NCBI RefSeq assembly: GCF_030158645.1
Contig: NZ_JAOASO010000088.1
Coordinates: forward strand, 1 to 46,401
Reading direction: 5' to 3'
Origin: Hydrogenophaga sp.
Lineage (GTDB): Bacteria; Pseudomonadota; Gammaproteobacteria; Burkholderiales; Burkholderiaceae_C
DNA length: 46,401 bases
How positions within the stretch are numbered: the first letter of the stretch is position 1; every line of letters begins with the position of its first letter. Below, one piece after another: positions 25,931 through 34,346 of this stretch. Under the pieces are notes generated by a model. It searched no databases. It worked only from the letters and a program-made list of their open reading frames with translations, and was not told where the DNA came from. Made by a program: the position numbers and the translations under genes.

Positions 25931-26965
25931 TCAGGCGCCGGGGGGTTTGGCCAGGAGGTTCATGCGTTGCAGCAGGCGCTTCTCGCGCTCCACCGTTTCC
26001 AGCACCGCCTGGCGGTAGTCGCGTGTGTTGAGGTAGTCCAGCGTCTGATCGTAGCGGGCCAGTTCCTGCAGGTGGCGCTCGCTCTGCATGGCTTTGGCAA
26101 ACGCGTCGTGCAGGCGCTGCACCACGGCCTCGGGTGTGCCGTGGGGCGCGGCAAGGCCCCAGGGCGAGGTGTAGACCGATTGTTCGTAGCCCAGTTCGCG
26201 CAGCGTGGGTGCGTCGGGCCAGCGCGGGCTGCGCTGCGCGCTGAAGATGGCCAGCACGCGGATCTTGCCCTGGTCGACCCAGGGCGCGAAGCCGGTGGAG
26301 TTCACGCCCGCCATCACCTGGCCGCCGGCCACGCCGATCATCTGGTCGGCGGTGCCGCGGTAGGGCACGTGCACGTAGCGGATGTTGTTCTGCAGCAGGA
26401 TCTCTTCGGTGGCGATGTGGGCGGTGGTGCCGATGCCGGTGGAGCCGAGGATCAGTTCACCCGGGCGCGCCTTGGCCCAGGCCAGCAGGTCGTTGAAACT
26501 TTTCCAGGGGCTGTTGGCCGGCACGAGCACACCGAAGGTGGTGCCCGACACCTGCACGATGGGGCTGAGGTCGGCCACCGGGTCCCACGGCACCTTGTTC
26601 ATGAGCGCGTGCCGGTACACGGTGATCGGCACCTGGCCGATGGTGTGGCCATCGGGTTCGGCGGCTTTGAGCAGCGGCGCCACCTGCGTGCCGGCGGCGC
26701 CGGGTTTGTTGATCACCACGATGGGCTGGCCCAGCAGCGGCGCGGCCTCTTCGCACAGGATGCGCAGCGTGAGGTCGGTCGCGCCGCCGGCGGGCCAGGG
26801 CACGATGAGCTGGATCGGGCGTTGTGGAAACGGACCGGCGGCTTGCGCGAGCGCGCTGGTTGCGAGGCCCGACAACCCGAGCGCGCAGCCGGCACCCCAC
26901 CCCAGGAACTGTCTGCGCAAAGCAAGTGGCTGCGCAGGGCAGGGTCGGGGGAATCGTTGTGTCAT
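25931..26965 (-). CDS. Bug-family (tripartite tricarboxylate transporter) solute-binding protein
   Basis: A 344-residue periplasmic receptor with a twin-arginine-like leader (RRQFLGWGAGCALGLSGLA) and Bug motifs: RPIQLIVPWPAGGATDLTLR, VVINKPGAAGTQVA, VHVPYRGTADQMIGVAGGQV and the late YEQSVYTSPWGLAAPHGTP. Bug proteins bind carboxylates or other small acids; Burkholderiales carry many orphans without TctA/TctB, as here. Located head-to-head with the PQQ accessory operon and followed by the ABC ATPase, so the ligand may be an oxidation product of the alcohol dehydrogenase (inference). Confidence 0.92.
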   Translation of the reverse strand: MTQRFPRPCPAQPLALRRQFLGWGAGCALGLSGLATSALAQAAGPFPQRPIQLIVPWPAGGATDLTLRILCEEAAPLLGQPIVVINKPGAAGTQVAPLLKAAEPDGHTIGQVPITVYRHALMNKVPWDPVADLSPIVQVSGTTFGVLVPANSPWKSFNDLLAWAKARPGELILGSTGIGTTAHIATEEILLQNNIRYVHVPYRGTADQMIGVAGGQVMAGVNSTGFAPWVDQGKIRVLAIFSAQRSPRWPDAPTLRELGYEQSVYTSPWGLAAPHGTPEAVVQRLHDAFAKAMQSERHLQELARYDQTLDYLNTRDYRQAVLETVEREKRLLQRMNLLAKPPGA

Positions 26966-27070
26966 CGGTTGTGCCGTTTTGTCTCAGGGTTTGTCCGTAG
27001 CAGCAGGGCCGGGCGGGCCTGCACCATCATCGTTTGGCCTTTTTGCAGGCAATATTCACGCCCGTTGCGC

Positions 27071-27086
27071 TGGCACTGATTTTGCT
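27071..27086 (+). promoter_or_regulatory. Sigma-54 (-24/-12) promoter of the PQQ accessory operon
   Basis: TGGCACTGATTTTGCT matches the sigma-54 consensus TGGCAC-N5-TTGCW exactly, with GG and GC ten bases apart. The expected start of transcription, about base 27097, gives a 30-base leader to ATG 27127, which has AAGGAG at 27113. Confidence 0.82.
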
Positions 27087-27126
27087 GCCGTGCTTCGCAC
27101 AAACCACAAATCAAGGAGACATACCG

Positions 27127-28134
27127 ATGCTTCGTTCCGCTCGTTCAGCACCCGCCCCGCAGGGTCTTCGCCAGATCGTCTGGGCCGCCGTGCTGGGTTG
27201 CGCGCTGGCGACCCCGCTGGCCGCTCTGGCCCAGGGCAAGGTGTACGTGTCCAGCGAGAAGGACAACAAGATTTACGTGTTCGATGCCAAGGGCGAGCGC
27301 CTCTCGGCCATCGACACCTGCGAGCGTCCGCGCCACATGATGTTCAACGCCAACCGCAGCCAGATCTACGTGTGCTGTGGCGACAGCAACCAGCTCGGTC
27401 TGGTGGACACGGCCACCGGCAAGATGACCGGGACTGTTCCATTGGGGGACAGTCCGGAGATTTTTGACCTCAGCCCCGATGGCAAGACGGTCTATGTCTC
27501 GATCGAAGACGAAAACGTGATGGCCGCCTACGACCTGGCCACGAAGAAGCCGCTGTTCGAGGTGAAGACCGGCGGCGAGCCCGAGGGTGTGCTGGTCACG
27601 GCCGACGGCAAGTTCGCCTACGTCACCTCCGAAGTGGCCAACGTCGTGCACTACATCGACCTCGGCCAGAAGAAGGTGCTGAAGAACATCAAGGTGGGCA
27701 AGCGCCCGCGCCGCTTCGTGCTGGCCGAAGGCGGCGCCGAGCTGTGGGTCACCAACGAACTCGATGCCACGGTGAGCGTGGTCAACACCAAGGACCACAG
27801 CGTGAAAGCCACGATCAAGTTCGCGGTGCAGGGCATGCGCGAGGCCGACATCACGCCCGTGGGCATGACCCCGAGCACAGACGGCAAAACCATGTGGGTG
27901 GGGCTGGGCAAGGCCAACCACGTGGTCGAAGTGGATGTGGCCACCAAGAAGGCCGGCCGCCAGGTGCTGGTGGGCAAGCGCGCCTGGGGCCTCACCATGC
28001 ACCCCGATGGCAAGACGCTGTACGTGACCAACGGCCTCTCGGACGACATGACCTTGATCGACACCGCGAGCGCCAAGGCCATCAAAACCGTGGCCGTGGG
28101 CCGCGTGCCGCACAGCGTGCTGGTGCAGCCCTGA
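27127..28134 (+). CDS. PQQ-system YVTN beta-propeller protein, exported
   Basis: A 335-residue protein with a signal peptide (cut near ALA-QGKV) and six or seven beta-propeller repeats of the YVTN type (GKVYVSSEKDNKIYVFD, SPDGKTVYVSIED, HPDGKTLYVTNG). This is the beta-propeller that regularly accompanies PQQ-dependent alcohol oxidation genes, in the periplasm; its function is not established. A double cysteine (IYVCCGD) is in the second blade. First gene behind the sigma-54 promoter at 27071; stop overlaps the next ATG. Confidence 0.9.
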   Translation: MLRSARSAPAPQGLRQIVWAAVLGCALATPLAALAQGKVYVSSEKDNKIYVFDAKGERLSAIDTCERPRHMMFNANRSQIYVCCGDSNQLGLVDTATGKMTGTVPLGDSPEIFDLSPDGKTVYVSIEDENVMAAYDLATKKPLFEVKTGGEPEGVLVTADGKFAYVTSEVANVVHYIDLGQKKVLKNIKVGKRPRRFVLAEGGAELWVTNELDATVSVVNTKDHSVKATIKFAVQGMREADITPVGMTPSTDGKTMWVGLGKANHVVEVDVATKKAGRQVLVGKRAWGLTMHPDGKTLYVTNGLSDDMTLIDTASAKAIKTVAVGRVPHSVLVQP

Positions 28135-29336
28135 TGCGGCTGCCGGCCTTTCAACGGGCGTTGGCCACGGCCGCGCTGCTCGCCTCGATGGCCTGGCCGG
28201 CGGCGCAGGCCGCCAGCACGCAGATGACCCTGGCGGTGATCTCGCTGGCGGGTGACGCGCGCTACGCCAACCGCCGCATGGAGCGCGGCTACCCCGGCCA
28301 CCCGCAAGGCCGTGCACTGCAAGGTGTGCAGCTCGCGCTCGACGAGGCGGCGTTCGAGCTCGACACCGCAGGCATTGCGCTCACCGTGCGCGACGTGGTG
28401 CTGCCCGACATGGCCGCCCTGCCCAAGGCCTTGGCCGAACTGAAAGCGGCCAAGGTGCAGCACCTGGTGGCCGACCTGCCGCTGGCCGAGCTGCGACAGC
28501 TGGTGCAGACCGCACCCGCCGCACTCGGCGGTGCGGTGGTGTTCAACACCGGTCTGGACGACGACAGCCTGCGCGCCCAGAACTGCGCCGCCCACCTGCT
28601 GCACACGCTGCCCAGCGCCAGCATGCGCGCCGACACGCTGGCGCAGTACCTGGCCGCGCGCAACTGGCGCAAGGTGCTGCTGCTGCAAGGCCCGGAGCCG
28701 GGCGACGTGTTGATGGGCGCTGCGTTCAACCGCGCGGCCAAACGCTACGGTCTGAAGATCACGCAGACCAAGCCCTTCAAGCTCAGCGGCGACCCGCGCG
28801 AGCGCGACCTCGCCAACACCCGCCTGCTGACCGGCGAGCGCGAGCACGAGGTGGTGGCGGTGATGGACGCCGATGGCGAGTTCGCCCGCACGCTGCCTTA
28901 CGCCACCCAGTGGCCGCGCCCGGTGGTGGGCGCCAGCGGGCTGGTGGCGCAGGCCTGGCACCCGCAGTGGGAGCGCAATGGTGGGCCGCAGCTCACGCGG
29001 CGTTTTCAGAAGTTGGCGCAGCGCCCCATGCAGAGCCACGACTGGGCCGCCTGGGCGGCCGGCAAGGCGGTGGCGGCGGTGCTGGTGGACGACGCCAAGG
29101 CCCCGGTGCCGCAGCAGCTCAAGAAGTTGCGCGCCGGCACCGTGGTGATCGACGGCTTCAAAGGCCCGCGCCTGACCTTCCGCGCGTGGGACGGCCAGCT
29201 GCGCCAGCCCATGTTCGTGAGCCATGTGGACGGCGTGGTGGGCCTGGCGCCGCTGGAGGGGGTGTTGCATCCCAAGGAAGTGCTGGACACACTCGGCGTG
29301 GACGAACAGGAGAGCACATGCAAACAGCGACCCTGA
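28134..29336 (+). CDS. Periplasmic binding protein of the PQQ alcohol dehydrogenase ABC system
   Basis: A 400-residue protein with a signal peptide (cut near AQA-ASTQ) and a type I periplasmic binding fold (MTLAVISLAGDARYANRR, GRALQGVQLALDEA, RNWRKVLLLQGPEPGD). It belongs to the group tied to PQQ alcohol dehydrogenase clusters, whose ABC system looks like an exporter, so the binding protein may act as a sensor or scavenger. TGATG overlap with the propeller gene; its own end overlaps the permease by 19 bases. Confidence 0.87.
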   Translation: MRLPAFQRALATAALLASMAWPAAQAASTQMTLAVISLAGDARYANRRMERGYPGHPQGRALQGVQLALDEAAFELDTAGIALTVRDVVLPDMAALPKALAELKAAKVQHLVADLPLAELRQLVQTAPAALGGAVVFNTGLDDDSLRAQNCAAHLLHTLPSASMRADTLAQYLAARNWRKVLLLQGPEPGDVLMGAAFNRAAKRYGLKITQTKPFKLSGDPRERDLANTRLLTGEREHEVVAVMDADGEFARTLPYATQWPRPVVGASGLVAQAWHPQWERNGGPQLTRRFQKLAQRPMQSHDWAAWAAGKAVAAVLVDDAKAPVPQQLKKLRAGTVVIDGFKGPRLTFRAWDGQLRQPMFVSHVDGVVGLAPLEGVLHPKEVLDTLGVDEQESTCKQRP

Positions 29337-30160
29337 TCCCGCCGGCGGGTCGGCCTTCATTGCCCGTGCACCTGGCGCGCGCGCTGCGTGCCGTGGTGGG
29401 CCGAGAGATCGGGCGCTTCCTGCGCCAGCCCTCGCGCCTGGGTTCGGCGCTGGTGCGCCCGCTGCTGTGGTTCGTGGTGTTTGCCGCGGGCTTTCACAAC
29501 GTGTTCGGCGTGGCCATCATCCCGCCGTACGAGACCTACATCGAATACAAGGTCTACATGGTGCCCGGCCTGCTGGGCATGGTGGCGCTGTTCAACGGCA
29601 TGCAGAGTTCGCTCTCCATGGTGTACGACCGCGAGATGGGCGTGATGCGCCTGCTGCTCACCGCGCCGCTGGCGCGCGGCTGGCTGCTCGCCTTCAAGTT
29701 GCTCGCGGGCACCTGCCTGTCGGTGTTGCAGATGGTGGTGTTCCTTGGCATTTCCTGGGCCTTCGGCGTCGAGATTGCGCTTCGGCATGTGCCGGGCCTG
29801 CTGGTGGCCATGGCGTGTGGCGCCACGCTGCTCGCTGCCCTCGGCCTCATGCTCTCGGTGTATGTGAAGCAGCTGGAGAACTTTGCCGGCACCATGAATT
29901 TCGTGATCTTCCCGATGTTCTTCATCAGCCCGGCGCTCTACCCGTTGTGGAAGCTCGAAGAGTCGGGCGCGGTCTGGCTGCTCAAGCTGGCCGAGTTCAA
30001 CCCCTTCACCCACGCGGTGGAGGCCATGCGCTTTGCGATGTACGGGCAGTTCAACGCCACGTCCTGGACGGTGGTGGTGGTTTGCAGCATCGCGTTCTTT
30101 GTGCTGGCGCTGTGGGGCTACGACCCGCAACGCGGCTGGATCCGCCAGAAGGGTTCCTGA
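29318..30160 (+). CDS. ABC-2 type permease of the PQQ alcohol dehydrogenase system
   Basis: A 280-residue membrane protein with six helices and ABC-2 features (VYDREMGVMRLLLTAPLARG, SPALYPLWKLEESG). It is the membrane half of the exporter whose ATPase is at 25153 on the other strand. A GGAG site precedes ATG 29318, which lies within the end of the binding-protein gene. Confidence 0.9.
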   Translation: MQTATLIPPAGRPSLPVHLARALRAVVGREIGRFLRQPSRLGSALVRPLLWFVVFAAGFHNVFGVAIIPPYETYIEYKVYMVPGLLGMVALFNGMQSSLSMVYDREMGVMRLLLTAPLARGWLLAFKLLAGTCLSVLQMVVFLGISWAFGVEIALRHVPGLLVAMACGATLLAALGLMLSVYVKQLENFAGTMNFVIFPMFFISPALYPLWKLEESGAVWLLKLAEFNPFTHAVEAMRFAMYGQFNATSWTVVVVCSIAFFVLALWGYDPQRGWIRQKGS

Positions 30161-30169
30161 AAGGTCTTC

Positions 30170-30967
30170 ATGACACACGACAACTCCCGCCGTCTGCTCC
30201 TGGGCGCTGCGCTGGGCGCAGCCAGTTCACCGTTGTGGGCCGCGGTGGACCACACCGGCGGTGATCCGCTGGGCTCCATGCAGTGGCCCGGGCTGCGCAA
30301 GCAGTACCTGGGCGATGCGCCCATGCGTTTCACCAAAGACGTGCTGGTGAGTGGCCCCGCCTTTGCCGATGACGCGATGAACGTTCCGCTGCTGGTGGAC
30401 GCGCGTGCACTCAGCGGCACCGGCGGTGGCGTGGCGCGCATCCAGGTCGTGGTGGACCGCAACCCGGTGCGCGAGGTGCTGGAGTTCGAGCCGCTCAAGG
30501 CTTTGCCCATGCTGGCGTTCCGCATCCGCATGGAGCAGGCCTCGCCGGTGCGTGCCCTGGTGCAGACGCGCGATGGCGCCTGGCACGTCGGCAGCACCTG
30601 GGTGCAGGCCGCCGGGGGTGGTTGCACGGTGCCCGGCGCCACGCGCGCCGACGGGTCCTGGAGCCGCACGCTCAACCAGGTGCAGGCGCGGTTTTTCAAC
30701 AACGTGCTGGAAGGCAGCCGGCGCCTGCGCGTGCGCGTGATGCACCCCATGGACACCGGGCTGGTGGCGGGTGTGCCCGCCTTCTACATCGAGCAACTCC
30801 AGCTGGTGGACGGCGCGGGTGCCCCCTGGTGGCGCCTGGCGTTGCACGAGCCGGTGTCGGAGAACCCGCTCATCACCCTGGAGCTGCCGCCGCAAAACGG
30901 GGGCGGCTTCCGCCTGCTGGGTCGCGACAACAACGGCAACCGGATCGACGCCGAGGTGAGCGCTTGA
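30170..30967 (+). CDS. Quinoprotein-associated SoxYZ-like carrier protein
   Basis: A 265-residue exported fusion of a SoxY-like and a SoxZ-like domain. The leader (SRRLLLGAALGAASSPLWA) has paired arginines. In the first domain DAMNVPLLVDARAL is SoxY-like, and Cys152 in AAGGGCTVPG matches the carrier cysteine that in SoxY lies in a C-terminal GGCGG. The second half (RVRVMHPMDTGLV) is SoxZ-like. In sulfur oxidisers this cysteine carries sulfur adducts; in PQQ clusters the cargo is unknown. Confidence 0.88.
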   Translation: MTHDNSRRLLLGAALGAASSPLWAAVDHTGGDPLGSMQWPGLRKQYLGDAPMRFTKDVLVSGPAFADDAMNVPLLVDARALSGTGGGVARIQVVVDRNPVREVLEFEPLKALPMLAFRIRMEQASPVRALVQTRDGAWHVGSTWVQAAGGGCTVPGATRADGSWSRTLNQVQARFFNNVLEGSRRLRVRVMHPMDTGLVAGVPAFYIEQLQLVDGAGAPWWRLALHEPVSENPLITLELPPQNGGGFRLLGRDNNGNRIDAEVSA

Positions 30968-31929
30968 GACACCTGCTGCTTTGCCTGGCCGCCGCGCTGG
31001 CCAGCGCCGCCATGGCGCAGTCCAGGCCCGACATGGCCCGCCTCGACTACGACCTGCGCCCGCGCCAGATCGCCGAGCGCACCTGGGTCCTGGAGGGTGC
31101 GGTGGAAGATTTCTCGCGCGCCAACGGCTGCAACATCATCAACACCGCCTTCATCGCCACCGGTGCGGGCGTGGTGGTCGTCAACACCGGTCCTTCGCGC
31201 CTCTACGGCGAGCAGCAGCGCCGGGCGATCGAGCGCACCACACGCGAGCCGGTGGTGCGCGTGCTCAGCCTCAACCTGCACCCGGACTACTTCTTCGGCA
31301 ACCAGGCCTGGGCCGACCGGCCCACGCAGGCGCTGCAGGGCAGCGTCAACGGCATGCAGGCCGAAGGCCGCGCTTACGCCGACAACCTGTACCGCCTGTG
31401 CGGTGACTGGATGAAGGGCACCGAGTCCACGCCCTCGCGTGAATCCGTCGAGCCGGGTGTGATGCAGATCGGCGGCCACCGGCTGGAGCTGCGCCGCCTC
31501 CATGGCCACACCAGCGACGACCTGGTGCTGATCGACCACACCACCGGCGTGCTGTACGCAGGCGGGCTGGTGTTTGCCAACCGGGTGCCCACCACACCAC
31601 ACGCCGACTTCGATGCCTGGCAGGCCAGCCTCGTGAAGCTCTCGCAGTGGATGGCCGAGCACCGCCTACGGCAGGTGGTGCCCAGCCACGGTCCGCTGCA
31701 CAGCGGCCAGGGTGGACTGGACCAGACCCGCGACTGGCTGCGCTGGCTCGACGACCACATGCGCGCGAGTGCCGAGCGTGGCCTGGACCTGAGCGAGGTG
31801 TTGCGCCTGCCGGTGCCCGAGCGTTTCCAGGGCTGGGCCGCCCAGCCCGCCGAGTTGCACCGCAGCATCACCCAGTGGTACCCCCGTTACGAGCAGCAGG
31901 TGCTGGGCGGTGCCGCCGCCCGGCGCTGA
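30964..31929 (+). CDS. Quinoprotein relay system zinc metallohydrolase 1
   Basis: A 321-residue exported metallo-beta-lactamase-fold protein starting with TTG at 30964, overlapping the carrier gene by four bases. The leader ends AAMA-QSRP. Metal sites are LNLHPDYFFGN (the HxHxDH motif reduced to NLHPDY), LHGHTSDDLVL and VPSHGPLH. The first histidine of HxHxDH is Asn and the last is Tyr, so metal binding may differ from standard members. Typical neighbour of PQQ alcohol dehydrogenases. Confidence 0.87.
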   Translation: MRHLLLCLAAALASAAMAQSRPDMARLDYDLRPRQIAERTWVLEGAVEDFSRANGCNIINTAFIATGAGVVVVNTGPSRLYGEQQRRAIERTTREPVVRVLSLNLHPDYFFGNQAWADRPTQALQGSVNGMQAEGRAYADNLYRLCGDWMKGTESTPSRESVEPGVMQIGGHRLELRRLHGHTSDDLVLIDHTTGVLYAGGLVFANRVPTTPHADFDAWQASLVKLSQWMAEHRLRQVVPSHGPLHSGQGGLDQTRDWLRWLDDHMRASAERGLDLSEVLRLPVPERFQGWAAQPAELHRSITQWYPRYEQQVLGGAAARR

Positions 31930-31976
31930 GCGCGAACTGTTGCAAGTCTGCGGGTCGGTGATTCATTTTTGAACAC

Positions 31977-31994
31977 TGTCACCCCGGCGTGACA
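31977..31994. promoter_or_regulatory. Likely activator site (UAS) of the alcohol dehydrogenase promoter
   Basis: A perfect palindrome TGTCAC-CCCGGC-GTGACA lies about 100 bp before the -24 element at 32091, the usual distance for a sigma-54 activator site. A second palindrome, GTCGC-GT-GCGAC, is at 31998-32009. The activator encoded at 44891 is the natural candidate to bind them. Confidence 0.65.
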
Positions 31995-32090
31995 AACGTC
32001 GCGTGCGACATGGCGCAGTTGCAACCGCCTGTCGCCACCGGTGTGCTCGAAAACCCTCGGAAAAACCGCCGTGCGCGACCCGCCGGACCC

Positions 32091-32106
32091 TGGCACAGAT
32101 GTTGCC
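32091..32106 (+). promoter_or_regulatory. Sigma-54 (-24/-12) promoter of the PQQ alcohol dehydrogenase
   Basis: TGGCACAGATGTTGCC matches TGGCAC-N5-TTGC with GG and GC ten bases apart. The predicted start near 32117 leaves a leader of about 100 bases to the GTG at 32219. Confidence 0.82.
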
Positions 32107-32218
32107 ATTCATGACGCGTGCAGCCCCGTTGACTGACCTGTCGCGTCGGGCATCACAAGCAGCCGGGCATGTTGCCTGGACGCAGCCAACCAACCCACAG
32201 ACGAGCAGGAGACACACT

Positions 32219-33940
32219 GTGAAACGCACCCTACTGAGCCTCATGATCATGGCCGCCACGGCCCACGTTGGCGCCCAGGGCGTCACCGACGCCATGATCG
32301 CCAACGACGCCAAGTCGCCCGAGAACGTGTTGAGCTGGGGTCTCGGTACCCAGGGTCAGCGCCACTCGGATCTCAATGGCATCACCGCCAAGAACATCAG
32401 CAAGCTGGTGCCCGTGTGGTCCATGTCGTTCGGTGGTGAAAAGCAGCGCGGCCAGCAGTCGCAACCGCTGGTCAACAAGGGCAAGATGTTCGTCACGGCG
32501 TCCTACTCGCGCATCTACGCGGTGGACACCAAGACCGGCGAGAAGCTCTGGAAGTACGAGCACCGCCTGCCCGAAGGCATCATGCCCTGCTGCGACGTGA
32601 TCAACCGCGGCGCCGCGCTCTACGACAACCTGGTGATCTTCGGCACGCTGGACGCCCAGCTGGTGGCCCTGGACCAGGACACCGGCAAGGTGGTGTGGCG
32701 CGAGAAGATCGACGACTACTCCGCCGGCTACAGCTACACCGCTGCGCCGCTGATCGCACAAGGCCTGCTCATGACCGGTGTCTCCGGCGGCGAGTTCGGC
32801 GTGGTCGGTCGCGTGGAAGCGCGCGACCCCAAGACCGGCAAGATGGTCTGGTCGCGTCCGGTCGTTGAAGGCCACATGGGCTACAAGGACGGCAAGGAAA
32901 ACGGCATCTCCGGCACCACCAACGCATCGTGGCCCGGCGAGACCTGGAAAACCGGCGGTGCCACCCCCTGGCTGGGCGGCACCTACGATCCCCAGACCGG
33001 CCTGGCGTACTTTGGCACCGGCAACCCCGGCCCATGGAACAGCCACGTGCGCAAGGGCGACAACCTCTACTCGGCTTCCACCGTGGCGATCGACCCCAAG
33101 ACCGGCAAGATCGTGTGGCACTACCAGAACACCCCGAACGACGGCTGGGACTACGACGGTGTGAACGAGTTCATCACCTTCGACATGGACGGCAAGCGCA
33201 TGGGCGCCAAGGCGGACCGCAACGGCTTCTTCTACGTGAACGACGCCACCACCGGCAAGCTGGTCAACGCCTTCCCGTTCGTGAAGAAAGTGACCTGGGC
33301 CACCGGCATCGACCTGAAGACCGGTCGTCCGAACTTTGACGACACCAACCGTCCTGGCGACCCGACCGCCGCCGGCGGCGACGGCGCCAAGGGCAAGTCG
33401 GTGTTCTCGGCACCGGGCTTCCTGGGTGGCAAGAACCAGATGCCCATGGCCTACAGCCCACGCACCGGCCTGTTCTACGTGCCCACCAACGAATGGGGCA
33501 TGGAGATCTGGAACGAGCCGATCACCTACAAGAAAGGCGCTGCCTTCCTGGGTGCGGGCTTCACCATCAAGCCGCTGTTCGACGACCACATCGGTTCGCT
33601 GCGCGCGATCGATCCCAAGACCGGCAAAGTGGCCTGGGAAGTCAAGAACAACGCGCCGTTGTGGGGTGGTGTGCTGACCGCAGGCGACCTGGTGTTCTGG
33701 GGCACGCCTGAGGGTTACCTCAAGGCCGCCGATGCCAAGACCGGCAAGGTCGTGTGGCAGTTCCAGACCGGCTCCGGCGTGGTGGCGCCTCCCATCACCT
33801 GGACCGAGAACGGCGAGCAGTACGTGAGCGTCGTCTCCGGTTGGGGCGGTGCGGTGCCGCTGTGGGGTGGTGAAGTGGCCAAGAAGGTCAACTTCCTTGA
33901 GCAGGGCGGCTCCGTCTGGACCTTCAAGTTGATGAAGTGA
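32219..33940 (+). CDS. exaA: PQQ-dependent alcohol dehydrogenase (ExaA/PedH type), probably lanthanide-dependent
   Basis: A 573-residue periplasmic quinoprotein with a signal peptide cut near VGA-QGVT and an eight-bladed propeller with tryptophan-docking repeats. The vicinal disulfide pair is in [10 protein letters not shown]. The catalytic base is Asp311 in [12 protein letters not shown]; two residues on, position 313 is also Asp. In calcium enzymes this place is Ala (MxaF) or Ser (ExaA, WDYSGNN), while XoxF- and PedH-type enzymes carry the extra Asp that binds a lanthanide. GTG 32219 has AGGAG eight bases before it. Length is normal for ethanol-type enzymes. Sigma-54 promoter at 32091; electrons go to the cytochrome c at 34026. 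Confidence 0.95.
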   Translation: MKRTLLSLMIMAATAHVGAQGVTDAMIANDAKSPENVLSWGLGTQGQRHSDLNGITAKNISKLVPVWSMSFGGEKQRGQQSQPLVNKGKMFVTASYSRIYAVDTKTGEKLWKYEHRLPEGIMPCCDVINRGAALYDNLVIFGTLDAQLVALDQDTGKVVWREKIDDYSAGYSYTAAPLIAQGLLMTGVSGGEFGVVGRVEARDPKTGKMVWSRPVVEGHMGYKDGKENGISGTTNASWPGETWKTGGATPWLGGTYDPQTGLAYFGTGNPGPWNSHVRKGDNLYSASTVAIDPKTGKIVWHYQNTPNDGWDYDGVNEFITFDMDGKRMGAKADRNGFFYVNDATTGKLVNAFPFVKKVTWATGIDLKTGRPNFDDTNRPGDPTAAGGDGAKGKSVFSAPGFLGGKNQMPMAYSPRTGLFYVPTNEWGMEIWNEPITYKKGAAFLGAGFTIKPLFDDHIGSLRAIDPKTGKVAWEVKNNAPLWGGVLTAGDLVFWGTPEGYLKAADAKTGKVVWQFQTGSGVVAPPITWTENGEQYVSVVSGWGGAVPLWGGEVAKKVNFLEQGGSVWTFKLMK

Positions 33941-33947
33941 TGACCCG

Positions 33948-33995
33948 AGGTGCCGGCCGGGTGTGTTGCACGCACCGGGCCGGCACCTTTTTCTT
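33948..33995 (+). terminator. Terminator between the alcohol dehydrogenase and cytochrome c genes
   Basis: A long stem (AGGTGCCGGCC / GGCCGGCACCT core, extended with mismatches) with a loop around TGTTGCA is followed by TTTTTCTTT. It starts eight bases after the dehydrogenase stop, so the downstream cytochrome operon is probably expressed by partial readthrough or its own promoter. Confidence 0.9.
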
Positions 33996-34025
33996 TGACC
34001 CATTCAGTTTTCAAGCGGACCTGCC

Positions 34026-34346
34026 ATGCGCTCGACCCTCTTCATCGCAACCCTGATCACCAGCGCCAGCGCCTTTGCGCAAGCCGATCTGGCCGGTGCG
34101 CCCGATCTGGCCAAAGCCAGCGGCTGTTACTCGTGCCATGCCAATGGCGAAAAAGTGGTGGGCCCGGCGTTTGCCGCCATCGCCGAAAAATACGCGACCG
34201 AGAAAGACGCTGCAGCGTCGCTCGCGCAATCGATTCAAAACGGCTCCAAGGGCAAGTGGGGCCGCATTCCCATGCCAGCCCACCCGAGCCTGAGCACGGC
34301 CGAGCTCAAGACCCTCTCGACCTGGGTGCTGACCGTCAAGCCATGA
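34026..34346 (+). CDS. Small periplasmic cytochrome c, likely electron acceptor of the alcohol dehydrogenase
   Basis: A 106-residue class I cytochrome c: signal peptide cut at AFA-QADL, haem motif SGCYSCH (Cys34, Cys37, His38) and axial Met83 in IPMPAH. It has the compact form of cytochrome c551/c550 and lies right after the quinoprotein gene, matching the cytochrome c550 role of exaB, though sequence similarity to ExaB itself cannot be judged. The stop overlaps the next ATG. Confidence 0.9.
   Translation: MRSTLFIATLITSASAFAQADLAGAPDLAKASGCYSCHANGEKVVGPAFAAIAEKYATEKDAAASLAQSIQNGSKGKWGRIPMPAHPSLSTAELKTLSTWVLTVKP

Noticed and set aside
27044..27058. A second -24/-12-like sequence (TGGCCTTTTTGCAGG) before the beta-propeller gene
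   Set aside because: GG and GC are only seven bases apart, which sigma-54 does not accept; the element at 27071 has correct spacing.
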